Origin: Streptomyces griseoruber
GTDB taxonomy: Bacteria > Actinomycetota > Actinomycetes > Streptomycetales > Streptomycetaceae
Direction: 5' to 3'
NCBI RefSeq assembly: GCF_001514205.1
Contig: NZ_KQ948772.1
Location: 296,705-360,704, forward strand
DNA: 64,000 bases
Part shown: piece by piece, positions 41,960 to 49,063 of the stretch
Layout: every line of letters begins with the position of its first letter
How positions within the stretch are numbered: the stretch's first letter is position 1
Notes under the pieces: model-generated
Told to the model about the DNA's origin: nothing
Databases searched by the model: none
What the model saw: the letters and a program-made list of their open reading frames with translations, nothing else
Program-made: the position numbers and the translations under genes

Positions 41960-42618
41960 GCCTGCTGATTCCGCTGTATGTGCACCCCGCCGACGATCCG
42001 GGCGCCTGGCACCGTCTGATCCAGGGCGCGGGGCGCACGTACGGCGTGATCCTCAACCCCGCGAACGGGCCCGGTGCGGGCCCCGACCCCGCGTTCGCCG
42101 CGGCGGCCGGGGCCCTTCGGGAGGCGGGCACGCGCGTCCTCGGGTACGTCGACACCGACTACGGGGTGCGCGAGTGCGCCGACGTGGTGGCCGACGTACG
42201 CCGGCACCAGGCGTGGTACGCGGCCGACGGCTGCTTCCTCGACCAGGTGACGGCGACCCCGGACGCGCTGCCCGCCTGCCGCAGGCTGGTGCGGAGCGTG
42301 CGCCGGTCGGGCGCCGGGACGGTGGTCCTCAACCCCGGGGTGCACCCGGCGCCCGGCTACGCCCGCCTCGCCGACCTGACCGTCACCTTCGAGGGGCACT
42401 GGTCCACGTACGTCTCGGCGTTCACCCGGCCGGCGTGGACCACCCGGCACGCGCCCGAGCGGCTCTGCCATCTGGTGTACGGCGTCCCGGAGGCGCTGGT
42501 GCCGCTCGCGGTGCGCACCGCGGGCGAGCGGGGCGCGGCCGTGTCCGGTCCCGTCACGGGCGGACTGCCCAATCCCTGGGGTGAGTTGACCCCCGCACTG
42601 AGCGGAGCGGAACGATGA
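41956..42618 (+). CDS. Spherulin-4-like (GH135/136-type) glycoside hydrolase
   Basis: A 220-residue TIM-barrel protein of the spherulation-specific family 4, whose characterised members (for example Aspergillus Sph3) cleave galactosaminogalactan. Segments are LLIPLYVHPADDPGAWHRL at the N-terminus, VILNPANGPGAGPDPAF, VLGYVDTDYGVRECADV near residue 60, the acidic GCFLDQVTATPD near residue 92 and LNPGVHPAPGYARLADLTVTFEG near residue 122. Unlike secreted homologues there is no signal peptide: GTG 41956 overlaps the previous stop and the protein begins directly with the barrel. It may act in the cytoplasm or leave by a non-classical route. Its stop overlaps the next start. Confidence 0.82.
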   Translation: MSLLIPLYVHPADDPGAWHRLIQGAGRTYGVILNPANGPGAGPDPAFAAAAGALREAGTRVLGYVDTDYGVRECADVVADVRRHQAWYAADGCFLDQVTATPDALPACRRLVRSVRRSGAGTVVLNPGVHPAPGYARLADLTVTFEGHWSTYVSAFTRPAWTTRHAPERLCHLVYGVPEALVPLAVRTAGERGAAVSGPVTGGLPNPWGELTPALSGAER

Positions 42619-43448
42619 GGCACACGGTACGAGCGTTCCTGCTGGTCGGCGCGCTGGCACTGGCGGGCTGCTCCGGCACGGGGGGCGGGGCCGGCGGGAC
42701 ACCGCCGTCCTCCGGCTCGCCCTCCGGTACGGCGGACTCCTCGACCGGGGCACGGTGGCGGCCCCGGCCGGGGCTGGCCTGGCAGTGGCAGCTCAACAGC
42801 CGGGTCGACCCGTCGGTGGACGTGCCGGTCTACGACATCGACGGCTTCGAGAACACGGCCGCGGACGTGGCCCGGCTGCACCGGGACGGACGCCGGGTCA
42901 TCTGTTACGTCAACGTCGGCGCCTGGGAGGACTTCCGGTCCGACAAGGACGCCTTCCCGAAGTCGGTGCTGGGCCGGCAGAACGGCTGGGCGGGCGAACG
43001 CTGGCTGGACATCCGGAAGATCTCCGTGCTGCGGCCGATCATGGAACGCCGCTTCGACATGTGCCGGGACAAGGGCTTCGACGCGGTCGAGCCGGACCTG
43101 GTGGAGGGGTACGGCAACACGACCGGCTTCCCGCTCACCGCGCGCGACCAGCTCCGCTACAACCGCATGATCGCGCGGCTCGCGCACGACCGGGGCATGT
43201 CGGTGGGTCTGAAGAACGACCTGCCGCAGATCCCGCAGCTCCTCTCCCACTTCGACTTCGCGGTCAACGAGGAGTGCGCCCAGTACGGCGAGTGCGCGCG
43301 GCTCACCCCGTTCATCGAGGCCGGCAAGGCGGTCTTCCACGTGGAGTACGCGCAGCCCACGAGCAGCTTCTGCGCCGAGTCGCGGCGGCTGAAGCTGTCG
43401 TCGATGCAGAAGAGGCTGGAGCTGGGGGTGTGGCGCAAGCCCTGCTGA
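42615..43448 (+). CDS. GH114-like endo-alpha-1,4-polygalactosaminidase lipoprotein
   Basis: A 277-residue lipoprotein with an N-terminal signal ending in Leu-Ala-Gly-Cys at about residue 19, then a Gly/Ser linker. From residue 50 it is a GH114 TIM barrel: WQWQLNSRVDPSVDVPVYDIDGFE, VICYVNVGAWEDFRSDKDAFP, NGWAGERWLDI, GFDAVEPDLVEGY near residue 160 (acidic catalytic region) and VGLKNDLPQIPQLL, FAVNEECAQYGEC. GH114 enzymes cut alpha-1,4-linked polygalactosamine. Anchored outside the membrane, it could trim or release the polymer made by the operon, as PelA does in Pel systems. ATGA overlaps the preceding stop; it is the last gene of the operon. Confidence 0.9.
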   Translation: MRHTVRAFLLVGALALAGCSGTGGGAGGTPPSSGSPSGTADSSTGARWRPRPGLAWQWQLNSRVDPSVDVPVYDIDGFENTAADVARLHRDGRRVICYVNVGAWEDFRSDKDAFPKSVLGRQNGWAGERWLDIRKISVLRPIMERRFDMCRDKGFDAVEPDLVEGYGNTTGFPLTARDQLRYNRMIARLAHDRGMSVGLKNDLPQIPQLLSHFDFAVNEECAQYGECARLTPFIEAGKAVFHVEYAQPTSSFCAESRRLKLSSMQKRLELGVWRKPC

Positions 43449-43485
43449 GCGGGCGGCGTGCGGGGTGCCACCGGGCCCGGTTCCC

Positions 43486-44349
43486 TCAGCCCGCGCCGAC
43501 GTCGCGTTCGAGGTCGTCGAGGGCCTCGCGGGCGGCGGCGACACGGGCGAGCAGCAGATGCCGGTCCTGCGCCGGTGCGGCCGGCGGCGGCTGGGTCTTC
43601 TCCATCTCCCGGGCTTCGTCGAGGGAGGTGATGACGACGCCGATGAGGACGTTGACCAGGACGAAGGAGGCGAGCAGCACGTAGGAGGCGTAGTAGAGCA
43701 GGCTCCAGCGGGAGATCTCCAGGCCGGCGTGGACGGCGTCGCCGATGCCGTCCAGAGTCATGAGGAGGAACAGGGTGAGCACCGACCGACCGATCGAGCC
43801 GTAGTGCCCGGGGTCCGCGCGGCCGAAAAAGACCCAGCCGATCATCGCGTACACGTACAGCAGCAGCGCGCCGACGAGCAGGAAGCTCAGGGTGCCGGGC
43901 AGACTGCGGGCGACCGCGGTGAGCAGGACCCGGAGCTGGGGCAGGAAGCGGGCGGTGCGCAGGACGCGGGCCAGCCGGAGCAGGCGCAGGACGGTGGTGT
44001 TCTCGCGTACGACGGGCAGGAACGCGCACAGGACCACGGCGAGGTCGAACAGGTTCCACGGGTCCTTGAGGAAGCCCCGGGGGCGGTCGGCGTGCGCGCC
44101 GATCCGTACGAGGATCTCGACGGTGAACACGGCGAGGCAGGCGTGCTCGGCGAGCCGTAACCAGCGGTGCCACTCCTCGACCAGGCCGGAGTAGGTCTCC
44201 ACGCCGAGCAGTGCCGCGTTGAGGAGGATCACAGCGAAGACGGTCAGCGCGAACCAGCGGGCCTCGGTGAGGGTGCGGCAGCGGTGCGCGAGTTCCCGGC
44301 GGGCCATCCCGGACGCGCTGACGGTCGCCTGGTGGTGCTGCTCGGACAT
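43486..44349 (-). CDS. Voltage-gated cation channel (NaChBac-like) with unusual pore
   Basis: A 287-residue six-helix channel subunit. S4 carries Arg at every third position (TVLRLLRLARVLRTARFL near residue 120), so it should be voltage-gated. S5, the pore loop and S6 (LVNVLIGVVITSLDEA) follow, then a C-terminal coiled coil from about residue 240. The pore segment reads LLMTLDGIGDAV where the sodium channel NaChBac has TLESWAS: Asp replaces Glu, Gly replaces Ser and the conserved Trp is absent. Ion selectivity is therefore doubtful; Na, Ca or non-selective are all possible. It diverges from tatA across 131 bases. Confidence 0.88.
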   Translation of the reverse strand: MSEQHHQATVSASGMARRELAHRCRTLTEARWFALTVFAVILLNAALLGVETYSGLVEEWHRWLRLAEHACLAVFTVEILVRIGAHADRPRGFLKDPWNLFDLAVVLCAFLPVVRENTTVLRLLRLARVLRTARFLPQLRVLLTAVARSLPGTLSFLLVGALLLYVYAMIGWVFFGRADPGHYGSIGRSVLTLFLLMTLDGIGDAVHAGLEISRWSLLYYASYVLLASFVLVNVLIGVVITSLDEAREMEKTQPPPAAPAQDRHLLLARVAAAREALDDLERDVGAG

Positions 44350-44439
44350 CCTGCTGCCGACACTCCTCGGATCGTACGGTGTTTCCCGCCAACGCGGCCG
44401 GAAGGCAGGCTTGTTGAACGATCGCCTCCCGGGGATACT

Positions 44440-44455
44440 TCTACAGAACTGTAGA
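44440..44455. promoter_or_regulatory. BlaI-type dyad before tatA
   Basis: CTACAGAACTGTAG (44441-44454) is a palindrome with a two-base centre, extended by T and A on its flanks. It lies 26 bases before tatA, where a repressor would block transcription, and also within the ion-channel promoter region. It matches the CTACA...TGTAG core of BlaI/MecI operators. Confidence 0.65.
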
Positions 44456-44480
44456 CGACCTCGGGAGAGAGCAGACCCGT

Positions 44481-44705
44481 ATGTTCGGCATGAGCGAGCT
44501 GGCCCTGATCCTGGTGGTGGTCATCGTGATCCTCGGGATCAGGAAGCTGCCCGAACTGACCCGCTCGGCGGGCAAGGCGGCCCGCATCCTGAAGAGCGAG
44601 TCGAGGACCCTGAAGGACCAGGACGCCCCGGACCCGGCTCCGTCCGCGCCGCGGATCGTCCCCGGCACGGTCGTCGACCGGGACGATTCCGCCCGGCGCC
44701 CCTGA
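44481..44705 (+). CDS. tatA: Sec-independent translocase TatA/TatE-type subunit
   Basis: A 74-residue TatA-like protein. It has a short N-terminal transmembrane helix (SELALILVVVIVILGI, residues 5-20), the conserved Phe/Gly hinge variant GIRKLPELTRSAGKAARILKSE as amphipathic helix, and a charged, Pro-rich tail. TatA subunits assemble the pore that exports folded proteins with twin-arginine signals. It is a lone copy without tatB or tatC, so it is probably an accessory TatA. The dyad at 44441-44454 suggests control by a BlaI-type repressor. It converges on the LCP gene. Confidence 0.9.
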   Translation: MFGMSELALILVVVIVILGIRKLPELTRSAGKAARILKSESRTLKDQDAPDPAPSAPRIVPGTVVDRDDSARRP

Positions 44706-44721
44706 CCCCCGCGGTGGTGGG

Positions 44722-46437
44722 TCAGTCGTCCGAGTCGGGCTTGTCGCCCGCCGCGGCGTAGGCCTGGGTGGGCGTCATGGGGACGCCGTTGAGGGCGACC
44801 GTCCGGTAGGGGCTGACCTTGGCACAGGTCTTGGCCTCGTCGGCGGTCTGGGCGTGGGCGTTGGAGACGGCGGCCTTGGTGTCGGCGGGGGCGGGCGAGG
44901 AGGTGCCGCCGGGGTAGGTGGTGCCGCTCGGCCAGTCGCTGCCGATGACCAGGGTCAGGCCGGTTCCGCCGCCCTGCCTCAGGTGGGAGGACGGCAGGCC
45001 GAGGGTCTTCGCGGCCGTCCGGGCCGCACCCTTGCCGCCGGTGCCGTAGGTGAGGGTCGTGGTGGTCGCCGGGCTCGGGGCGTTGGCGGTGGTCGTACCG
45101 GAGTTGAAGCCCGCGTCGGTGAGGGCGCCGGCGACGGCGGAGGCACGGCCGGTGATGTTCGTGCCGTTCTCCACGGTGACGGCGACCTCGGACGCGGGGA
45201 CCGCCGAGGCGGTGGCCGTCGCCTTCGCCGTCGCGGAGGCCGCCGCCGACTTCTTGCCGGAACCGGTGGTGAGCGACTGGTCGCCCGCGATGGTGGAGAA
45301 CAGGGTCTTCGCGCCGGCGCCCACCACGACCCGGTCGCTGTCCGCCGGATCGGGGGCCGTCTGCATGGTGGTGAACGTCATCCGCCTGGTGGGGACCTTG
45401 TTCAGGTCGGCCGCGAGCCCGATCAGCTTCTTCACGCTGCCGAGGCCGTCGTCCACGGTGAGCGCCTTGGTGGCGGCGTCGGCGAGGCCGTAGACCGCGG
45501 TGGGGTCGGTGAGGGTGCCCGCGCTCTTGAACTTGCGGATCATCGCGCTGAGGAAGATGTGCTGGGAGACGGTACGGCCGAGGTCGCTGCCGTCGCCGAA
45601 GCCGTGCCGCGAGCGGACGAACTCCAGCGCCGCGACGCCCTTGAGGGTGTGGGTGCCCTTGGACAGCTTCAGATGCGAGTAGGTGTCGTAGACGTTGGCG
45701 TCCACGCACACGGAGACACCGCCGACCGCGTCGGACATCTTGACCACGCCGGAGAAGTCGAGCTTGACGAAGTGGTCGATGGGGATGCCGGTCAGCTCGT
45801 GGATGGTGGACACCTGGCAGGCCGGGCCGTACTGGAGGGCGCTGTTGATCTGGCCGTAGTAGCCGGACGTGGACTGTCCGGTCTCACTGTCCTTGCAGGC
45901 CGGTACGTTCGTCATGGTGTCGCGCGGGATGCTCATCACGGTGGCGTTGGAGCGGTCGGCCGCTATGTGGACCACCATCTGCACGTCCGCGTTGCCGTTG
46001 CCGGACTGGACCCCGGTCTGCGAGCAGCCGCCCCCCAGTTTGCAGTCCGCCTTGCTGGTACGGCCGTCCGAGCCCATGACCAGGATGTTGATCGGGGTCC
46101 GGCCGAAGGCGTCGGCCTTCTCCTTGCCGCCCTTGCCGTCGATCGAGACGCTGTTGATGTTGCTGTTCAGGTGCTGGTAGAACCACCAGCCCGCACCGGC
46201 CGTCCCCAGCACCAGCACCGCCAGGAACAGTCCGGCGATCCGCAGCACCCGCCTGCCGCGCCGCACCGGCCGGCCCCGGCGCGCCCCGCGGCCGGGGCGC
46301 CTGCGGGAGGCCGCCCGTACCGCGGCCCGCCCGCCCGTCGGAAGCGGTTCGTCGAGCCCGGCCGCGCGCTGCCCGGGCACCCTGCCGGTGCGGCTGCGCG
46401 TGGCCTGGCCGGCCGGACCGTCCCACGGGTCGCTCAT
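44722..46437 (-). CDS. LytR-CpsA-Psr (LCP) family cell-wall glycopolymer ligase
   Basis: A 571-residue type II membrane protein. A basic cytosolic tail of about 65 residues is followed by one transmembrane helix (LRIAGLFLAVLVLGTAGAGWWFY). The LCP catalytic domain runs about residues 105-370: ILVMGSDGRTSKADC, SIPRDTMTNVPAC, INSALQYGP, VKLDFSGVVKMSDAVGGVSVCV, ALEFVRSRHGFGDGSDLGRTVSQ. A LytR_C domain occupies the last 120 residues (VTVENGTNITGRASAVAGAL). LCP enzymes attach teichoic acids or other polymers to peptidoglycan. It is near, but not in, the polysaccharide operon; cooperation is possible but not shown. The Ala/Thr/Ser stretch around 400-430 is low-complexity. Confidence 0.92.
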   Translation of the reverse strand: MSDPWDGPAGQATRSRTGRVPGQRAAGLDEPLPTGGRAAVRAASRRRPGRGARRGRPVRRGRRVLRIAGLFLAVLVLGTAGAGWWFYQHLNSNINSVSIDGKGGKEKADAFGRTPINILVMGSDGRTSKADCKLGGGCSQTGVQSGNGNADVQMVVHIAADRSNATVMSIPRDTMTNVPACKDSETGQSTSGYYGQINSALQYGPACQVSTIHELTGIPIDHFVKLDFSGVVKMSDAVGGVSVCVDANVYDTYSHLKLSKGTHTLKGVAALEFVRSRHGFGDGSDLGRTVSQHIFLSAMIRKFKSAGTLTDPTAVYGLADAATKALTVDDGLGSVKKLIGLAADLNKVPTRRMTFTTMQTAPDPADSDRVVVGAGAKTLFSTIAGDQSLTTGSGKKSAAASATAKATATASAVPASEVAVTVENGTNITGRASAVAGALTDAGFNSGTTTANAPSPATTTTLTYGTGGKGAARTAAKTLGLPSSHLRQGGGTGLTLVIGSDWPSGTTYPGGTSSPAPADTKAAVSNAHAQTADEAKTCAKVSPYRTVALNGVPMTPTQAYAAAGDKPDSDD

Positions 46438-46561
46438 TTACCACTCCTACGAACGGTCGAACCCGACAGGCCGGGCCACCGGAACGGCGACCGGGCGTGC
46501 GTGGCGGTGTACAGATGCACAGAGGTAGAGGCGGCAATCAAGATCAAGGTTGCTTGCGTAG

Positions 46562-46569
46562 TTGCGCAA
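46562..46569. promoter_or_regulatory. TTGCGCAA palindrome before the LCP gene
   Basis: First of three identical 8-bp palindromes around the ArsR-type gene (flanks TAG and TCT). It lies 125 bases upstream of the LCP start. The other two are at 47208-47215 and 47300-47307. Confidence 0.5.
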
Positions 46570-46735
46570 TCTAACAAAGCCCTGGCCGGGACAGGTCGGA
46601 TCCTGGGCGAATTCACAGGTGAGGGATCTCATGCAACCCGCGGGACGGATTTCGCCTCACGGGGCCCGGAGCGGACGTCATGAGCCGGTTTCGGCCGCCC
46701 TGTCTTGTTCCGACCCCCGGCGACGCGGGCCGGCC

Positions 46736-47098
46736 TCAGCTGCCGGCACCGCGCAGTCGTCGTACCGGCACGGCGGTCTGGTGCGAGCGCGCGGTCAGCT
46801 GGCCGACCATCACGCGCACCACGGTGACGACGTCCGGGTCGTCGACGTAGTACACCTGCCGCCGGCCCTCGCGGCGCGAGCCCACGAGTCCGGCGAGCCT
46901 CAGCTTCGCCAGATGCTGACTGACGGCGGGGAGCGCGCCGCCGACGCGGTCGGCGAGGCGGGTGACATCGCTCTCGCCCTGGGACAGGGCCCACATGAGA
47001 TGCAGCCGGGCCGGAGCGGCGAGCAGACCGAACGCGGCGGCCGCCTCGTCGAGCACCTCGGCGGACGGGTCCTCGAAGCGACCGATGCTGGTTGCCAC
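46736..47098 (-). CDS. ArsR/SmtB-family winged-helix regulator
   Basis: A 120-residue ArsR-type repressor with a winged helix: LAAPARLHLMWALSQGESDVTRLADRVGGALPAVSQHLAKLRLAGLVGSRREGRRQVYYV. The metal-binding ELCVCDL motif of SmtB/ArsR metal sensors is missing, since the recognition area reads SDVTRLADRV without cysteines, and the chain has no Cys at all, so it should sense something other than thiophilic metals, perhaps redox state by another means. The GTG at 47096-47098 follows GGGAGAGG. TTGCGCAA palindromes flank the gene on both sides and are candidate operators. Confidence 0.9.
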   Translation of the reverse strand: MATSIGRFEDPSAEVLDEAAAAFGLLAAPARLHLMWALSQGESDVTRLADRVGGALPAVSQHLAKLRLAGLVGSRREGRRQVYYVDDPDVVTVVRVMVGQLTARSHQTAVPVRRLRGAGS

Positions 47099-47207
47099 AG
47101 CCCTCTCCCGTCCCCTCCGCGTCACCACCGACGCACGTGCGGGTACCCAGTGTAGGCGTCGGCACCGGCAGCGGAAGCCGCCGAAGGTCCCGCGTCCGCT
47201 TGGCGGT

Positions 47208-47215
47208 TTGCGCAA
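47208..47215. promoter_or_regulatory. TTGCGCAA palindrome before the ArsR-type gene
   Basis: Second copy, 110 bases upstream of the ArsR-type start (flanks GGT and TGT), in the divergent gap to the GlsB-like gene. Confidence 0.5.
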
Positions 47216-47299
47216 TGTCCTGAATGAGTGACAGAACCGCGACGACTCGAACGCAGTGACCTGTGCAGGCTCGCCCGCCGCCCCGTTTCGTCTCTAGGG

Positions 47300-47307
47300 T
47301 TGCGCAA
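47300..47307. promoter_or_regulatory. TTGCGCAA palindrome before the GlsB-like gene
   Basis: Third copy, 62 bases upstream of the GlsB-like ATG (flanks GGG and ACA), directly next to a CTCTAGGGT sequence that could be a -10 region. Confidence 0.5.
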
Positions 47308-47368
47308 ACAGGCAACTCATCATGCGGAACGGGTGCCACCCGACCGACTCGACTGGAGACACGACGAC

Positions 47369-47635
47369 ATGGGCATCATCGGCTGGATCATCCTCGGTCT
47401 GTTCGCCGGAGCCATCGCCAAGGTCCTGCTGCCCGGCCGCGACCCGGGCGGTCTGATCGGCACCACGCTCATCGGCGTCGCGGGCGCCTTCGTCGGCGGC
47501 TGGCTCTCCTCCCGCTTCCTCGACCGCCCGGTGGAGAACCACTTCTTCGACCTCTACACCTGGGGCGCGGCCATCGGCGGCTCCCTGGTCCTCCTCGTCG
47601 CCTACCGCCTGTTGTTCGGCAACTCGCGGAACTGA
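47369..47635 (+). CDS. GlsB/YeaQ/YmgE-family small membrane protein
   Basis: An 88-residue protein with three transmembrane helices, of the 'transglycosylase-associated' family. Typical are IIGWIILGLFAGAIAKVLLPGRDPGG at the start, IGTTLIGVAGAFVGGWL in the middle and TWGAAIGGSLVLLVAYRLLF at the end. Members are often general-stress proteins of unknown mechanism. The ATG at 47369 is the only one giving the standard N-terminus. The TTGCGCAA site upstream hints at control by the adjacent ArsR-type protein. Confidence 0.9.
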   Translation: MGIIGWIILGLFAGAIAKVLLPGRDPGGLIGTTLIGVAGAFVGGWLSSRFLDRPVENHFFDLYTWGAAIGGSLVLLVAYRLLFGNSRN

Positions 47636-47673
47636 GCGGGCACGGCGGGAACTTGTCCGACCCCTCGTTAGTT

Positions 47674-47689
47674 TCTACGTTGTTGTAGA
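47674..47689. promoter_or_regulatory. BlaI-type dyad before terB
   Basis: TCTAC-GTTGTT-GTAGA is an inverted repeat with the CTAC-N6-GTAG core (47675-47688), 62 bases before the TerB-like ATG. It is the same core as the dyads before tatA and blaI. Confidence 0.6.
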
Positions 47690-47750
47690 TATTGAAGGGC
47701 CGGCGGTCGCCTCCGGAGCGACCGCCCCCGACCGACCGTATGGAGTTCTC

Positions 47751-48206
47751 ATGGCCCTGTGGGACCGCATCAAGGAATCCGCGTCGTCGATGCAGACGCA
47801 GCTCGTGGCGAAGAAGAACGACCTCAAGAGCGGCGCCTTCCGCGACGCGAGCATGGCGATGTGCGCCCTGGTCGCCGCCGCCGACGGCACCATCGACCCG
47901 TCCGAGCGGCGCCGCGTGGCCCAGCTCATCGCCACCAACGAGGTGTTGCAGAACTTCGACGCCACGGATCTCCAGCGCCGTTTCGACGACAACCTGAACA
48001 AACTGACCACCGACTTCGACTTCGGCAAGGTGAGCGTGCTCCAGGAGATCGCCAAGGCCAAGAAGAAGCCCGCCGAGGCCCGTGCCGTCATCCAGATCGG
48101 CATCGTCATCGGCGGCGCCGACGGCGACTTCGACAAGACCGAGCAGGCGGTCGTCCGCGAGGCCTGCTTCACCCTCGACCTGCCCCCGCACGAGTTCGAC
48201 CTCTGA
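47751..48206 (+). CDS. TerB-family tellurite-resistance-like protein
   Basis: A 151-residue soluble, helical, acidic protein of the TerB family. Its body has the TerB pattern FRDASMAMCALVAAADGTIDPSERRRVAQLI near residue 30 and VIQIGIVIGGADGDFDKTEQAVVREACFTLDL near residue 115. The paired DG-x-[IF]-D acidic clusters are thought to bind divalent metal. The N-terminus (MALWDRIKESASSMQTQLVAKKNDLKSG) is the Streptomyces form. It stands alone rather than inside a ter operon. TerB proteins take part in membrane-linked stress responses rather than tellurite chemistry alone. Confidence 0.9.
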   Translation: MALWDRIKESASSMQTQLVAKKNDLKSGAFRDASMAMCALVAAADGTIDPSERRRVAQLIATNEVLQNFDATDLQRRFDDNLNKLTTDFDFGKVSVLQEIAKAKKKPAEARAVIQIGIVIGGADGDFDKTEQAVVREACFTLDLPPHEFDL

Positions 48207-48379
48207 CCGACCGGGGGACGGGGGGCGGGCGCCCGGTGTTGGGGGGTGGCCGGCGGTTGGGGGTGCCCGGTTGGGGCGGGTGACCGGACTTAGGGCCGGT
48301 GGCCGGTGTTGGGGCCGGTGGCCGGTGTTGGGGGTGCCCGGCGTTTGGGGCGGGTGGCTGGTCTTAGGGCTGGTGGCCA

Positions 48380-48725
48380 GTGTCCGGGGGCGGGTGGCCG
48401 ATGGCGGGTGGCAGATGCCGAGCGCCGGATACCAGGTGGCGGGTCTCGGATGCCGGGTGCCGGATGGCGGGTGGCGGGTCTCGGATGCCGGGTGCCGGAT
48501 GGCGGGTGGCGGGTCTCGGATGCCGGGTGCCGGGTGCCGGGTGCCGGACGGCGGGTCTCGGATGCCGGATGCCCGATGGCAAGTGGCAGGCGCCGGGTGC
48601 TGGGTACCGGATGCCGGATGCCGGGTGGCGGGTCTCGGATGCCCGATGGCGGTCTCGGATGCCCGATGGCAAGTGGCGGCCGCCGGATGACGGGTGCTGG
48701 GTGCCAGGTGCCAGGTGCCGGACGG
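48380..48725. repeat. G-rich heptamer repeat tract
   Basis: About 345 bases made of degenerate 7-base units with consensus GGRTGNC (GGATGCC, GGGTGCC, GGATGGC, GGGTGGC, GGGTCTC). A higher-order 35-base block of five heptamers recurs almost exactly at 48448-48482 and 48483-48517 and then in broken form. Because 7 is not a multiple of 3, all frames read the same 7-residue repeat, which explains the long open frames here; I do not believe they are genes. Confidence 0.85.
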
Positions 48726-48774
48726 ACCCAAAGGGGGCGGGGCCCGGCGCATCGCCCGCCAGCCCGCTTGCGCC

Positions 48775-49045
48775 GCCGCCCCCGACCCAGCCACCGTCCC
48801 GCCAGTACCACTCCCCTGACCGCGCCGCCGCCCCGCCAGCAAGACCGCCCTGCCAGTACCGCCGCCCTGACCGCGCCGCCGCCCCGCCAGCACCACCCCC
48901 CTGCCAGTACCGCCGCCCTGACCCCGCCGCCCCGCCAGTACCGCCACCCCACCGCCTCGCCCGCGCCGTCGGCCCTCCCGCCGCCGCCCCGCCAGTACCG
49001 CCACCCCACCGCCGCCACCGCCTCGCCCGCGCCGTCGGCTCTCCC
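48775..49045. repeat. C-rich degenerate repeat tract
   Basis: About 270 bases of C-rich repeats built on CCGCCAGTACCGCC and CGCCGCCGCCCCGCC, with near-duplicate segments around 48950-48990 and 49000-49040 that include CCTCGCCCGCGCCGTCGG. Strand composition is the mirror of the preceding G-rich tract. It ends just before the stop codon of the M56 protease gene, so both tracts fill the gap between convergent genes. The 48207-48379 part is G-rich too but less regular. Confidence 0.8.
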
Positions 49046-49063
49046 CGTTGCCGGTTCAGCCCC

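Noticed and set aside
48380..48725. Possible CRISPR array because of regular short repeats
   Set aside because: Repeats are 7 and 35 bases without unique spacers, and no cas gene is present.
47469..49018. Long open frames on both strands over the repeat tract, some over 400 codons
   Set aside because: They are made of 7-residue repeats that follow from the heptamer DNA repeats, have no third-position bias and overlap the real TerB and M56 genes.
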